From Bifidobacterium pluvialisilvae (lineage in GTDB: Bacteria; Actinomycetota; Actinomycetes; Actinomycetales; Bifidobacteriaceae): a stretch of 59,221 nt of DNA. The stretch is taken from assembly GCF_019331695.1 (NCBI RefSeq), contig NZ_JAHBBI010000013.1, positions 1 through 59,221 of the forward strand. Direction: 5' to 3'. The notes beneath the pieces are model-generated. The model made no database searches. It saw nothing but the letters and a program-made list of their open reading frames with translations, and was not told where the DNA came from. Positions 1 to 8,612 of this stretch are shown in pieces; position 1 is the stretch's first letter, and each line of letters opens with the position of its first letter. Both the position numbers and the translations under genes were made by a program.

Positions 1-71
1 CCGCCACCGGCGTCGACGCCTACGAAAGCGGGTTCGGCATCAGAACCGGCTGGGCCGGACGCTCACACTAA
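1..71 (+). CDS. C-terminal fragment of an unknown protein
   Basis: The third frame is open from the window edge to a TAA at 69-71 and encodes 22 residues ending in GIRTGWAGRSH. This frame has the more protein-like composition of the two short-stopping frames, but the other frames are also open for a while, so the frame is a judgement. The gene would start outside the window. Nothing in the fragment identifies a family. Confidence 0.25.
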   Translation, partial: ATGVDAYESGFGIRTGWAGRSH

Positions 72-120
72 CCTACCAACACGCCAACAACACGCGCGAA
101 TAAGACCCACGTTTTGACCC

Positions 121-354
121 TTAGCCCAGAAAACTGCCATGAGTACTGTATTCATGTGACTCCAGAATGAGTTTGTAGATACGCTCAAGCGCTATTGTGA
201 TATTAAAGAAGCCAGTATAATACAATTCCTGATGTTCAAAGTCCGCGTTGCGAAGCGCGCTTAGACCAAGAGAGAACATGCGGCCGGACATACTAGCTTC
301 TCTCTGCAGGGCTATCCATTTGGGGTCATAGGGTGAATGCGAGATTAGGGTCAT
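121..354 (-). pseudogene. Truncated unknown protein
   Basis: This 77-codon frame starts MTLISHSPYDPKW and ends HEYSTHGSFLG. The same frame is open upstream of the ATG for 13 more codons (reading KINDWTREQTEQL) and looks like continuing protein, yet no usable start or ribosome binding site lies there. The ATG at 354 also lacks a Shine-Dalgarno sequence. The middle is helical (NITIALERIYKLIL) and weakly recalls HEPN-type or abortive-infection proteins, which is only an impression. It is richer in A+T than the housekeeping genes to the right. I read it as a broken or truncated accessory gene; a short intact gene is possible. Confidence 0.35.
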
Positions 355-611
355 GAGTTGTTCTGTCTGTTCTCGTGTCCAATCGTTTATTTTTCATGAT
401 ACCGGTTCGTGGGTCGTTTCCGCTTGATATTGCGGTTTCTGGGTATAACTGAGAAAACTTGCGATTTCAACTGCGCGAGCACGAAGGGGTGAGCCGTGGC
501 CAACCGAAAGGCAGGATCGTCCAGCATGCCAATGATTCTGACTGACATACCCGCTACGCGGCTACGAGAGGAGGATGCCACGGACGCTCTCGAAAACATC
601 GGAAGTGCTAG

Positions 612-776
612 GTCTGCCCCAAGGACTTCATTGGCGCATTCCTGCAACATTATCCGAAGAAGGTGCTGGAAAGCCTGCTGCAGGACAAGACAACGAAGCG
701 CAACATCATTTGGGTCGACAGCGAGTGCGAACATCTGAGCGATGGCTATTGGTGTGTCTGTACTGGGGCAGCGTGA
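612..776 (+). pseudogene. N-terminal relic of a restriction/DNA methyltransferase-type gene
   Basis: The frame runs from just after a TAG at 609-611 to a TGA at 774-776. It reads KDFIGAFLQHYPKKVLESLL, then QDKTTKRNIIWVDSECEH, then LSDGYW before losing sense. From memory this matches the first ~45 residues of a bacterial family of large class I SAM-dependent DNA methyltransferase/restriction proteins, where the block DKTTK-NIIWA-(D/N)-YE-LGDGY is followed by a DEIT motif. The DEIT part, the catalytic domain and a start codon are missing, so it is a relic. Positions 355-611 hold no gene I can support. Confidence 0.5.
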
Positions 777-965
777 CGTGATGTGGGGAGAGACCCGGAC
801 GAGCGGTATGGCGAATGTGTGGGTGCGACGGATGGGTGAGCCGCCGTGCTATGGCTGACCGACGACCGCTGTCCCGTCTGCTTGTCAACGAAGTCAGAGG
901 AACTGCAGCTGAACTGAGTGCTGAGTGTACGGGGCGGGTATCTGCCTACCGGCAATCCTTGCGCG
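777..965. other. Non-coding or decayed stretch
   Basis: No intact gene is visible. One short frame (about 833-889, plus strand) reads LWLTDDRCPVCLSTKSEEL and ends with a stop. The CPVC pair looks like half of a zinc ribbon, so it may be another gene relic, but it is too short to name. Confidence 0.3.
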
Positions 966-1613
966 TCACTGGAAAGGTTCCTTCCCGTAGAAGGCCATCT
1001 GTTCGTCGCCCCACCATGAGAGGAACTGTTCGGCCGTCTCGCCGTTGTGCCCGTCGCTGATAAAAGCGCAATCGAAGGACGCCAGCCGACCGTTTGTCTC
1101 CTCGGCCAGGGCCGCTGCGACGAATCCGTAGCCGGTCGAGGAGACGGCCGGGCCGGCGGCATTCCGTATGTCGTGCCAGAAATGAGGTTGCGCGTTCAGG
1201 AGCTTCATAACCTCATCGGACAATGGCACTTCAAACTCGTCGGCCTTGATAGGCCAGCATTCGCCCAGCATCGACGGCGGATAGCCTTCCTTCCCGCCTG
1301 ACCGCACGTAGTCATCGACCCACGGCTGGTCGATTCGCGAGCGCTCCCACAGCGACGGCCATGAGCTCGCCCTCCATTCGCCGTTAATCAGATACGCGAA
1401 GACGAGATCCATCTCGACCTCCCATCGCGTAGCCGGATCCACAGACCGTAGCTCTTCGCCGGGTCTGCGGGAGTAGAACGTTTTCACCTCCACGGTGCTG
1501 CGGATCCCGTACCGGTCGAGCAGCTGCTGATACAGCTCTTGGGTGCGACTGCGCGTCTCTTCGACCAAGGGCATGTAATCCGTCGTCGGATATACGTCAA
1601 TCGTGGTGGACAT
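966..1613 (-). CDS. Hypothetical protein, 215 aa
   Basis: Encodes MSTTIDVYPTTDYMPLVEE to ...FYGKEPFQ. The start at 1613 is chosen because the upstream 21 codons are not protein-like and a weak GATGGGGAC sits just before it; the frame is also open to 1676. The protein is soluble, acidic and tryptophan-rich (WEVEMDLVF, ASSWPSLWERS, FLSWWGDE), with no signal peptide or membrane segment. I recognise no family or catalytic motif. It is intact while its left neighbours are decayed, so it may still be selected for. Two CCAGTAACA/TGTTACTGG palindromes lie 54-114 bases upstream and are candidate operators. Confidence 0.7.
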   Translation of the reverse strand: MSTTIDVYPTTDYMPLVEETRSRTQELYQQLLDRYGIRSTVEVKTFYSRRPGEELRSVDPATRWEVEMDLVFAYLINGEWRASSWPSLWERSRIDQPWVDDYVRSGGKEGYPPSMLGECWPIKADEFEVPLSDEVMKLLNAQPHFWHDIRNAAGPAVSSTGYGFVAAALAEETNGRLASFDCAFISDGHNGETAEQFLSWWGDEQMAFYGKEPFQ

Positions 1614-1666
1614 GTCCCCATCGTACCCGAAACCCTTGGAATCACAGGGATGACAGGCAATAATCG

Positions 1667-1727
1667 CCAGTAACAAAAAATGTTACTGGAACGGGCAATC
1701 CCAGTAACACTGGATTTTTGTTACTGG
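1667..1727. promoter_or_regulatory. Two tandem palindromes, candidate operators
   Basis: CCAGTAACA (1667-1675) pairs with TGTTACTGG (1681-1689) across 5 bases, and CCAGTAACA (1701-1709) pairs with TGTTACTGG (1719-1727) across 9 bases. All four arms are identical 9-mers. They lie directly upstream of the minus-strand gene at 966-1613 and downstream of the tRNA-Pro terminator. The same 9-mer recurs as a direct repeat at 1977-1995. The layout suits a dimeric repressor site; the binding protein is unknown. Confidence 0.5.
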
Positions 1728-1740
1728 AGCCGTCATCTGA

Positions 1741-1779
1741 AAAAGAAGAAGCCCTACATCCCAAGCGGGAGTAGGGCTT
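1741..1779 (-). terminator. Intrinsic terminator of tRNA-Pro
   Basis: On the minus strand a 9-bp stem (1771-1779 with 1749-1757) is followed by a T-rich run (complement of the A-rich tract at 1741-1750). It begins 6 bases after the tRNA 3' end. Confidence 0.75.
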
Positions 1780-1784
1780 ATCTG

Positions 1785-1858
1785 TCGGGCTGACAGGATT
1801 TGAACCTGCGACGTCTTGCTCCCAAAGCAAGCGCGCTACCAAACTGCGCCACAGCCCG
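1785..1858 (-). tRNA. tRNA-Pro, anticodon TGG
   Basis: A 74-nt cloverleaf on the minus strand: acceptor CGGGCTG/CAGCCCG, D arm GCGC..GCGC, anticodon stem CTTGC/GCAAG with loop TTTGGGA (anticodon TGG, reading CCA and other proline codons), T arm with loop TTCAAAT, and discriminator A. CCA is not encoded. A TATAAT box lies about 29 bases upstream. It is flanked by a decayed copy of itself. Confidence 0.93.
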
Positions 1859-1886
1859 TTTTCATGCCTTAAGGCATAACTTTTCA

Positions 1887-1892
1887 ATTATA
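1887..1892 (-). promoter_or_regulatory. -10 box of tRNA-Pro
   Basis: A perfect TATAAT on the minus strand, 29 bases upstream of the tRNA 5' end. No good -35 is visible. A perfect 14-bp palindrome ATGCCTTAAGGCAT (1864-1877) lies between the box and the tRNA. Confidence 0.5.
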
Positions 1893-1976
1893 CGCACCGT
1901 GAGGGACACGATGTGCTTCCGAACGCCGAAATCCTTGGCTCAGAAGACGGCCGAGAAGTCGGAGGTCTGCGGTCAT

Positions 1977-1995
1977 TGTTACTGAGTGTTACTGG
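1977..1995 (+). repeat. Direct repeat of the TGTTACTGG 9-mer
   Basis: TGTTACTGA (1977-1985) is followed immediately by TGTTACTGG (1987-1995 with a one-base offset). These are further copies of the arm found in the two palindromes at 1667-1727. Their presence on both sides of tRNA-Pro suggests a shared regulatory or repeat element. Confidence 0.4.
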
Positions 1996-2026
1996 ACTTC
2001 ATTCTTCAGTTTTTCCCGAGACCCGA

Positions 2027-2127
2027 AACCCTAAGCGGGAGTAGGCCTCAGCGGCGGTCATAGTCGGCTCGGTTTGGTGTCATTCTGCTCCCAAAGCAGG
2101 CGCGCTACCAAACTGCGCTATGGCCCG
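2027..2127 (-). pseudogene. Decayed tandem tRNA-Pro copy with terminator relic
   Basis: On the minus strand 2127-2086 matches the 5' half of tRNA-Pro almost perfectly: CGGGCCATAGCGCAGTTTGG, then TAGCGCGC and the anticodon arm CTGCTTTGGGAGCAG (TGG again). The 3' half is lost: the T loop reads ACCGAGC instead of TTCAAAT, the T stem does not pair, and the 3' acceptor strand (2055-2061) mispairs with the 5' strand. At the same offset as in the intact copy, 2049-2027 keeps the terminator core CTACTCCCGCTT. Length and spacing therefore show an ancestral tandem duplication in which this copy has decayed. Confidence 0.7.
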
Positions 2128-2170
2128 TCATGCTCCGTGCGGCATCAGGTCCGCGTGAACACAAATCAGT

Positions 2171-2200
2171 AGTATAAACCATATGTTCGTATGAACGCAA
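2171..2200 (-). promoter_or_regulatory. Promoter of the decayed tRNA-Pro copy
   Basis: On the minus strand TTGCGT (2200-2195) and TATACT (2176-2171) are spaced 18 bases apart, 44 bases upstream of the pseudo-tRNA. The promoter appears intact although its RNA is not. Confidence 0.45.
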
Positions 2201-2326
2201 CATATCCACGGGCCGTTTTGCCACCTCGCGGCATTCGCCTACAGTGGGAATGCAATCATGGGCGCAGGGGCGCCGTGCAATCCACGTGCGACGGACGTGG
2301 AAAATCTGGGTGGAGGAGTCGCGATC

Positions 2327-3487
2327 ATGGGAAGGCATCAGCAGGCGGAGACGTTCGGTCTCGTCGCATCGCTCATCTGCGCGGTGTGCGCCGGCGTGGC
2401 CATGGACCTCTACCGCAACAACGCCCCGGCGATCTGGCTGGTGTCCGGCCGACTGTTCGCGGTATGCGCCGGCATGGTGGCCGCATGCGGCGTCGTCTCC
2501 TTCGTCGTCGGCTATTCCCGACGGTCCCATTCATGGAACCTCAGACGCGGATGGCTCGTCCCCGTTCGCCGCGCGTTCGAGACATTATCACTGTCCGTCG
2601 TATACGGTTCCACGATCTTCCTCAGCGTATACGCGCTCCTCGGCGTCATCAACGGGGCGATGGGCGTCGGATCGTTCACTCCGTATGTCCCCGCCGTCGT
2701 CGCATTGTTCGCCGCGGTCACGGGCTATCTGGTGTTCGTACAGGCGGACTCGCTCAACGCGAAGACCATCGCTTCGCTGCTGCCGCTGTTCGTGGTGTCC
2801 GGCGTCTCCACGGCCGGATTCACCTCCGACGACCCGAACTGGTGGCGGAACAACTTCTCCCAACTGGGGGACCGCACCACATTCGCCGCACGCATGTTCA
2901 ACTCCACACTGATACTGGCCGGGGTCTGCGTGGTCATCCTCAGCTACTTCGCCGTCTCGGAACTCATCACCACACAGCGGATGCGCATGAAGTGGAGGAC
3001 AGGCGTCGGTTCCGCCGACGATGGGGGAGATGCGACCCTCACAGTGTCCGACATCCCGCATTTCCCCGCGCGCATCGTATGCCTGACGATACTGCTGACG
3101 CTCGCCGGCATCTGCTTCGCCGGCGTGGGACTATTCCGCTACACGCCGCATCCGATTATGCATAACGTGTTCGCCCGAGGACTAAGCCTGCCGATGAGCC
3201 TGCTGATGGTGTTCCTGCCATGGCTGGCCCCGCAGCTGTCGAAAGCCATGTACGTGGTGTCGGACCTCATCATCGTGGCGATTGCGGCGGCGGGCGTGCA
3301 ATGGCTGCAGGGCGGCACCACGCTGACGAACGTGGAGGCGCTGGCCTGCATCCTGTTCATGGGCTGGTTCATCGTGTTCTCACGCCAGATAGCCGCAATC
3401 GAGGCCGACCGCGTGACCGCGCAGCTCACCGCCGCGCGTCCGGTGAGCACGGTGCCGCACGACTCGCGCATATCGCCGAGGAACTGA
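2327..3487 (+). CDS. DUF998-type polytopic membrane protein
   Basis: A 386-residue protein with about ten hydrophobic segments spread over the whole length and short loops, matching the DUF998 family of small bacterial membrane proteins by layout and by the FSQLGDRTT and NNFS-type loop after the central segments. The start MGRHQQAETFGLV is chosen because GGAGGAG precedes it by a good spacing; a frame open to 2258 has no such site. A hydrophilic loop near residue 245 (GVGSADDGGD) divides two halves. Function is unknown for the family. The gene stands alone, facing the LysR gene tail to tail. Confidence 0.7.
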   Translation: MGRHQQAETFGLVASLICAVCAGVAMDLYRNNAPAIWLVSGRLFAVCAGMVAACGVVSFVVGYSRRSHSWNLRRGWLVPVRRAFETLSLSVVYGSTIFLSVYALLGVINGAMGVGSFTPYVPAVVALFAAVTGYLVFVQADSLNAKTIASLLPLFVVSGVSTAGFTSDDPNWWRNNFSQLGDRTTFAARMFNSTLILAGVCVVILSYFAVSELITTQRMRMKWRTGVGSADDGGDATLTVSDIPHFPARIVCLTILLTLAGICFAGVGLFRYTPHPIMHNVFARGLSLPMSLLMVFLPWLAPQLSKAMYVVSDLIIVAIAAAGVQWLQGGTTLTNVEALACILFMGWFIVFSRQIAAIEADRVTAQLTAARPVSTVPHDSRISPRN

Positions 3488-3529
3488 CCGCCGACCGTGT
3501 GCGTCGTTCCATCGGGCGTCGGCCCGACG

Positions 3530-4489
3530 TCATCCGTTTTGCTGCGCCGACAACGGAACGACGGGGCCGTCGTAAAGGATCTCGTCCTTCGTCACGGCGG
3601 TCGACAACAGCATGGCCACCGCAAGGTCGGCGATGTAGCTCGCCATGGGGGAGAGCTCCCATCCCTTGCGCGTCACCAGGGCGAACGTGTCGTAGATGGG
3701 ATGCTCGAACGACGTGGTATGCACCGATGAGGGGAAGTCCGCGTCCATGGTCACGGCCCGAGGCAGAATCGTGTCGCCGAGCCCATGGGCCACGAGGTCG
3801 ACGGCCGCACCCACGGTCTCGATCTCGATGATCGGCTCCAACGTCACACCCTTCATCTGCGCCTGCTGCGCCAGCTGCCGCCGCGAGGGGTCATGCCAGC
3901 CATGATGGGCGTCGTAGAGGATCAGCGGCTCCTTGGGAATGTCCTCCACGCGCATCGGTCGTGCGCACCGTTCCGGTTTGGCGCTCGCCCACACGATCTG
4001 CTGGCGCATGAGCGGCACAATCTCCAATCCGTCCGAGGGGACGGGCAGGCACAGCAGGCCTCCTTCGAGCTCGCCATCGCGCACGGCGTCGGCCACCTCG
4101 AACGAATTCTGGCCGACAAGCCGCAGATGGACGTTCGGGTGGGCCTTGCAGAACACCGCGGCCAATCCGGAAAGCCCGTAATATCCGGCATTCCTCAGGA
4201 TGCCGAACGACACCGTGCCGCCATCGCCGGTCAGCAGCGAGTTCATGGCCGTCTCGGCGCCCAACATGCCGTCCAACAGACGTTTGGCCCAGGGCAGCAG
4301 CGTCCTGCCGGCGGTCGTAAGCACGAGACGTCGTCCGCCGCGAACGAACAACGGCAGGCCATACGTCGATTCGATCTTGCGGACGAGTTCCGAAACCGTC
4401 GGCTGGGTCATGCCGAGATAATCGGCCGCCGCGGTGAACGATTCCAACGTCGCCGCATAGTAGAACGCCTGCAGTTGTGTAACGGTCAT
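3530..4489 (-). CDS. LysR family transcriptional regulator
   Basis: A 319-residue regulator. The N-terminal winged helix (residues 1-60) reads MTVTQLQAFYYAATLESFTA, then AADYLGMTQPTVSELVRKIE, the classic LysR helix-turn-helix, followed by LFVRGGRRLVLTTAGR. The rest is the periplasmic-binding-like effector domain. The start at 4489 fits the family start; an ATG at 4588 with AGGA in front would add 33 residues that LysR proteins lack, so the true start is not certain. It is divergent from aspA with the palindrome 4586-4602 between them, the usual arrangement for a LysR regulator and its target. The effector could be aspartate or another C4 acid (inference). Confidence 0.85.
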   Translation of the reverse strand: MTVTQLQAFYYAATLESFTAAADYLGMTQPTVSELVRKIESTYGLPLFVRGGRRLVLTTAGRTLLPWAKRLLDGMLGAETAMNSLLTGDGGTVSFGILRNAGYYGLSGLAAVFCKAHPNVHLRLVGQNSFEVADAVRDGELEGGLLCLPVPSDGLEIVPLMRQQIVWASAKPERCARPMRVEDIPKEPLILYDAHHGWHDPSRRQLAQQAQMKGVTLEPIIEIETVGAAVDLVAHGLGDTILPRAVTMDADFPSSVHTTSFEHPIYDTFALVTRKGWELSPMASYIADLAVAMLLSTAVTKDEILYDGPVVPLSAQQNG

Positions 4490-4585
4490 GTTACCGTTCC
4501 GGCCGTTGAAGACGGGAACGTGCGATGCGTCGTTTTCCTTATTGTGCTGTGTTTTCAACGTTTTCATGGGCGCCATGATAAACGA

Positions 4586-4602
4586 CATAGGTTTTTCCTA
4601 TG
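4586..4602. promoter_or_regulatory. Candidate LysR operator
   Basis: CATAGG-TTTTT-CCTATG is a perfect 6+5+6 inverted repeat containing the T-N11-A form of LysR sites. It lies in the divergent region between the LysR gene and aspA. If the longer LysR start (4588) were used, the palindrome would overlap that start codon and its Shine-Dalgarno. Confidence 0.6.
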
Positions 4603-4749
4603 TTAATTCAAGGAAGTAGTGCTCTTGTACGATAGCAACGCGATGCGTATGGTCATGAACTGTTGCAGCCACAACGACGGCAACGACACAACATCAGACT
4701 ACACAGGCCAAACGGGTCTGACACGACCGGACCATTAGGGAGCATCATC

Positions 4750-6192
4750 ATGACCGCTGCGATTCTGACGTCAGTACACGCCACCGCATCCAAGACCGAA
4801 GCCACGCGAACCGAGCACGACTGCATCGGCGAGCTGCAGGTCCCGCTGAACGCGTACTGGGGCATCCACACGCAGCGTGCCATCGAGAACTTCCCCGTCT
4901 CCGGCGTCCCCGTAAGCCGCCACCCCGAACTCATCCAGGCATACGCGCTCGTCAAGCAGGCATGCGCCCGCGCCAACGTGAAACTCGGCGGCATCACCAC
5001 CACGCAGGGCCGCCTCATCGACGCCGCCTGCCGCGACATCTACAACGGCGGATTCAACGACCAGTTCCCCGTCGACGTGCTCCAGGGCGGCGCAGGCACC
5101 AGCACCAACATGAACATGAACGAGGTCGTCGCCAACAGGGCCCTCGAAATCGGCGGCCACAAGAAAGGCGACTACGCCTTCATACACCCCAACGACACCG
5201 TGAACAAATCCCAGTCCACGAACGACACCTACCCGGCCGCCGTACGCCTCTCCCTGATCTTCGCGCTGCGCACCCTCATCCGCAGCTGCGACGCCCTCGC
5301 CATGTCGTTCCTCGCCCTCTCCCACCGCACCGAGGACATCGTCAAACTCGGCCGCACCCAGCTCCAGGACGCCGTCCCCATGACCTTCGGCCAGGAATTC
5401 GGCGCCTTCCACACCGTGCTCGCCAACGACTCGCGCAAACTCAACGACGAAATCGCCAGACTCGCCGTCGTCAACCTCGGCGGCACCGCCATCGGCACCG
5501 GCATCTGCGCCGACGCCCGATTCCGCGGCCTTGTGACCAAGGAGCTGCGCAGCGTCTCCGGCGTCTCCGTCAGCGCCGCCGAAGACCCCATCGCCGCCAC
5601 CAGCGACATGGCCGACTTCGTCGACACCTCATCGAACATCAAACGACTCGCCGTGCACCTCGGCAAGATCGCCAACGACATCCGACTGCTCACCAGCGGA
5701 CCCCAGGCCGGCCTCGTGGAGATCCACATCCCCGCACGGCAGGCCGGATCCTCCATCATGCCCGGCAAGATCAACCCCGTCATCCCCGAATGCGTGAACC
5801 AGAGCGTCTTCACCGTCATGGGCATGGACACCACCGTCAGCTGCGCCGCCGAAGCCGGCCAGCTCCAGCTCAACGCCTTCGAACCCGTCATCGCCCACTC
5901 CCTGCTCGACGGCATGCGCATCCTCGCCCACGCCATGGACACCCTGCGCACCAACTGCGTCGAAGGCATCACCGTCAACGAGCAGGTCGGGCTCGCCCGC
6001 GCCACCAACAGCGCCTCGCTGGCCACGTCGCTCAACGGCTACGTCGGCTACGAGGAGGCCGTGCGCCTCGCAAAGAAGGCGCTGGCCGAAGGCCGCAGCG
6101 TGCACGACGTGGCCATGGACGAGGGCGTGGTGCGCAAGGAGATCCTCGACGACGTGCTCGACCCGTTGAAGCTCACCCGTCTGGGACGGTGA
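4750..6192 (+). CDS. aspA: Aspartate ammonia-lyase
   Basis: Converts L-aspartate to fumarate and ammonia. The 480-residue protein carries the fumarase/aspartase superfamily signatures in order: TSTNMNMNEV (about residue 117), QSTNDTYPAA (about 155) and the loop GSSIMPGKINPVIPE (about 332) with the catalytic serine. AGGGAG precedes the ATG by 8 bases. An N-terminal extension of about 20 residues precedes the usual start of the fold. Fumarase is the main alternative, but MNMNEV and overall similarity favour aspartase. It is probably controlled by the divergent LysR gene and ends at the bidirectional terminator 6241-6286. Confidence 0.85.
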   Translation: MTAAILTSVHATASKTEATRTEHDCIGELQVPLNAYWGIHTQRAIENFPVSGVPVSRHPELIQAYALVKQACARANVKLGGITTTQGRLIDAACRDIYNGGFNDQFPVDVLQGGAGTSTNMNMNEVVANRALEIGGHKKGDYAFIHPNDTVNKSQSTNDTYPAAVRLSLIFALRTLIRSCDALAMSFLALSHRTEDIVKLGRTQLQDAVPMTFGQEFGAFHTVLANDSRKLNDEIARLAVVNLGGTAIGTGICADARFRGLVTKELRSVSGVSVSAAEDPIAATSDMADFVDTSSNIKRLAVHLGKIANDIRLLTSGPQAGLVEIHIPARQAGSSIMPGKINPVIPECVNQSVFTVMGMDTTVSCAAEAGQLQLNAFEPVIAHSLLDGMRILAHAMDTLRTNCVEGITVNEQVGLARATNSASLATSLNGYVGYEEAVRLAKKALAEGRSVHDVAMDEGVVRKEILDDVLDPLKLTRLGR

Positions 6193-6240
6193 CGTAAGGG
6201 GCCGCCTCCCGGCCGTCCTCTTGGATTCGCTGGACATGCG

Positions 6241-6286
6241 AAGCGGCCGGTCCGATATGCATGATGTCATATCGGACCGGCCGCTT
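6241..6286. terminator. Bidirectional terminator, aspA/glgX
   Basis: A perfect 19-bp stem (6241-6259 with 6268-6286) with an 8-base loop lies between the convergent ends of aspA and glgX. The stem starts AA and ends TT, with a short T-rich run on both sides. Confidence 0.8.
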
Positions 6287-6312
6287 TCTCGTATGCCCGC
6301 AGGTTCCGGACG

Positions 6313-8451
<2,139 letters not shown>

Positions 8452-8612
8452 ACCTCCAGTATCGCATCGTCCCTGCCCATAATCGGCGCCGCCATGGTTA
8501 ACCCATGGTAAATCACTGACGGATATAGGGTTTTGTCCGCTGGATTCCACGGCGAAGGCCCCCTCGCGGTATAGACTGGCCTTACCCTCACAGAGACGAA
8601 GGAGTTTTTCCC

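Noticed and set aside
387-734. 115-codon minus-strand frame
   Set aside because: It is antisense to the methyltransferase relic, whose plus-strand frame gives the recognisable protein sequence.
1785-2127. Recent integrative element between two tRNA-Pro copies
   Set aside because: The 195 bases between the copies hold no integrase or other gene, and the terminator relic is at the tandem-duplication offset, so simple duplication and decay explains it better.
2191-3165. Two overlapping plus-strand reading frames inside the DUF998 gene
   Set aside because: Arg/Ser-rich products without membrane pattern; the third frame has the hydrophobic segments and a good ribosome binding site.
4490-4588. 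N-terminal extension of the LysR regulator from ATG 4588
   Set aside because: It would add 33 residues before the standard LysR start; kept only as an alternative because AGGA precedes this ATG.
8508-8550. Upstream extension of glgX to 8550
   Set aside because: The added residues do not resemble glycogen debranching enzymes; the family start MQIRPGSMYPLG lies at 8451.
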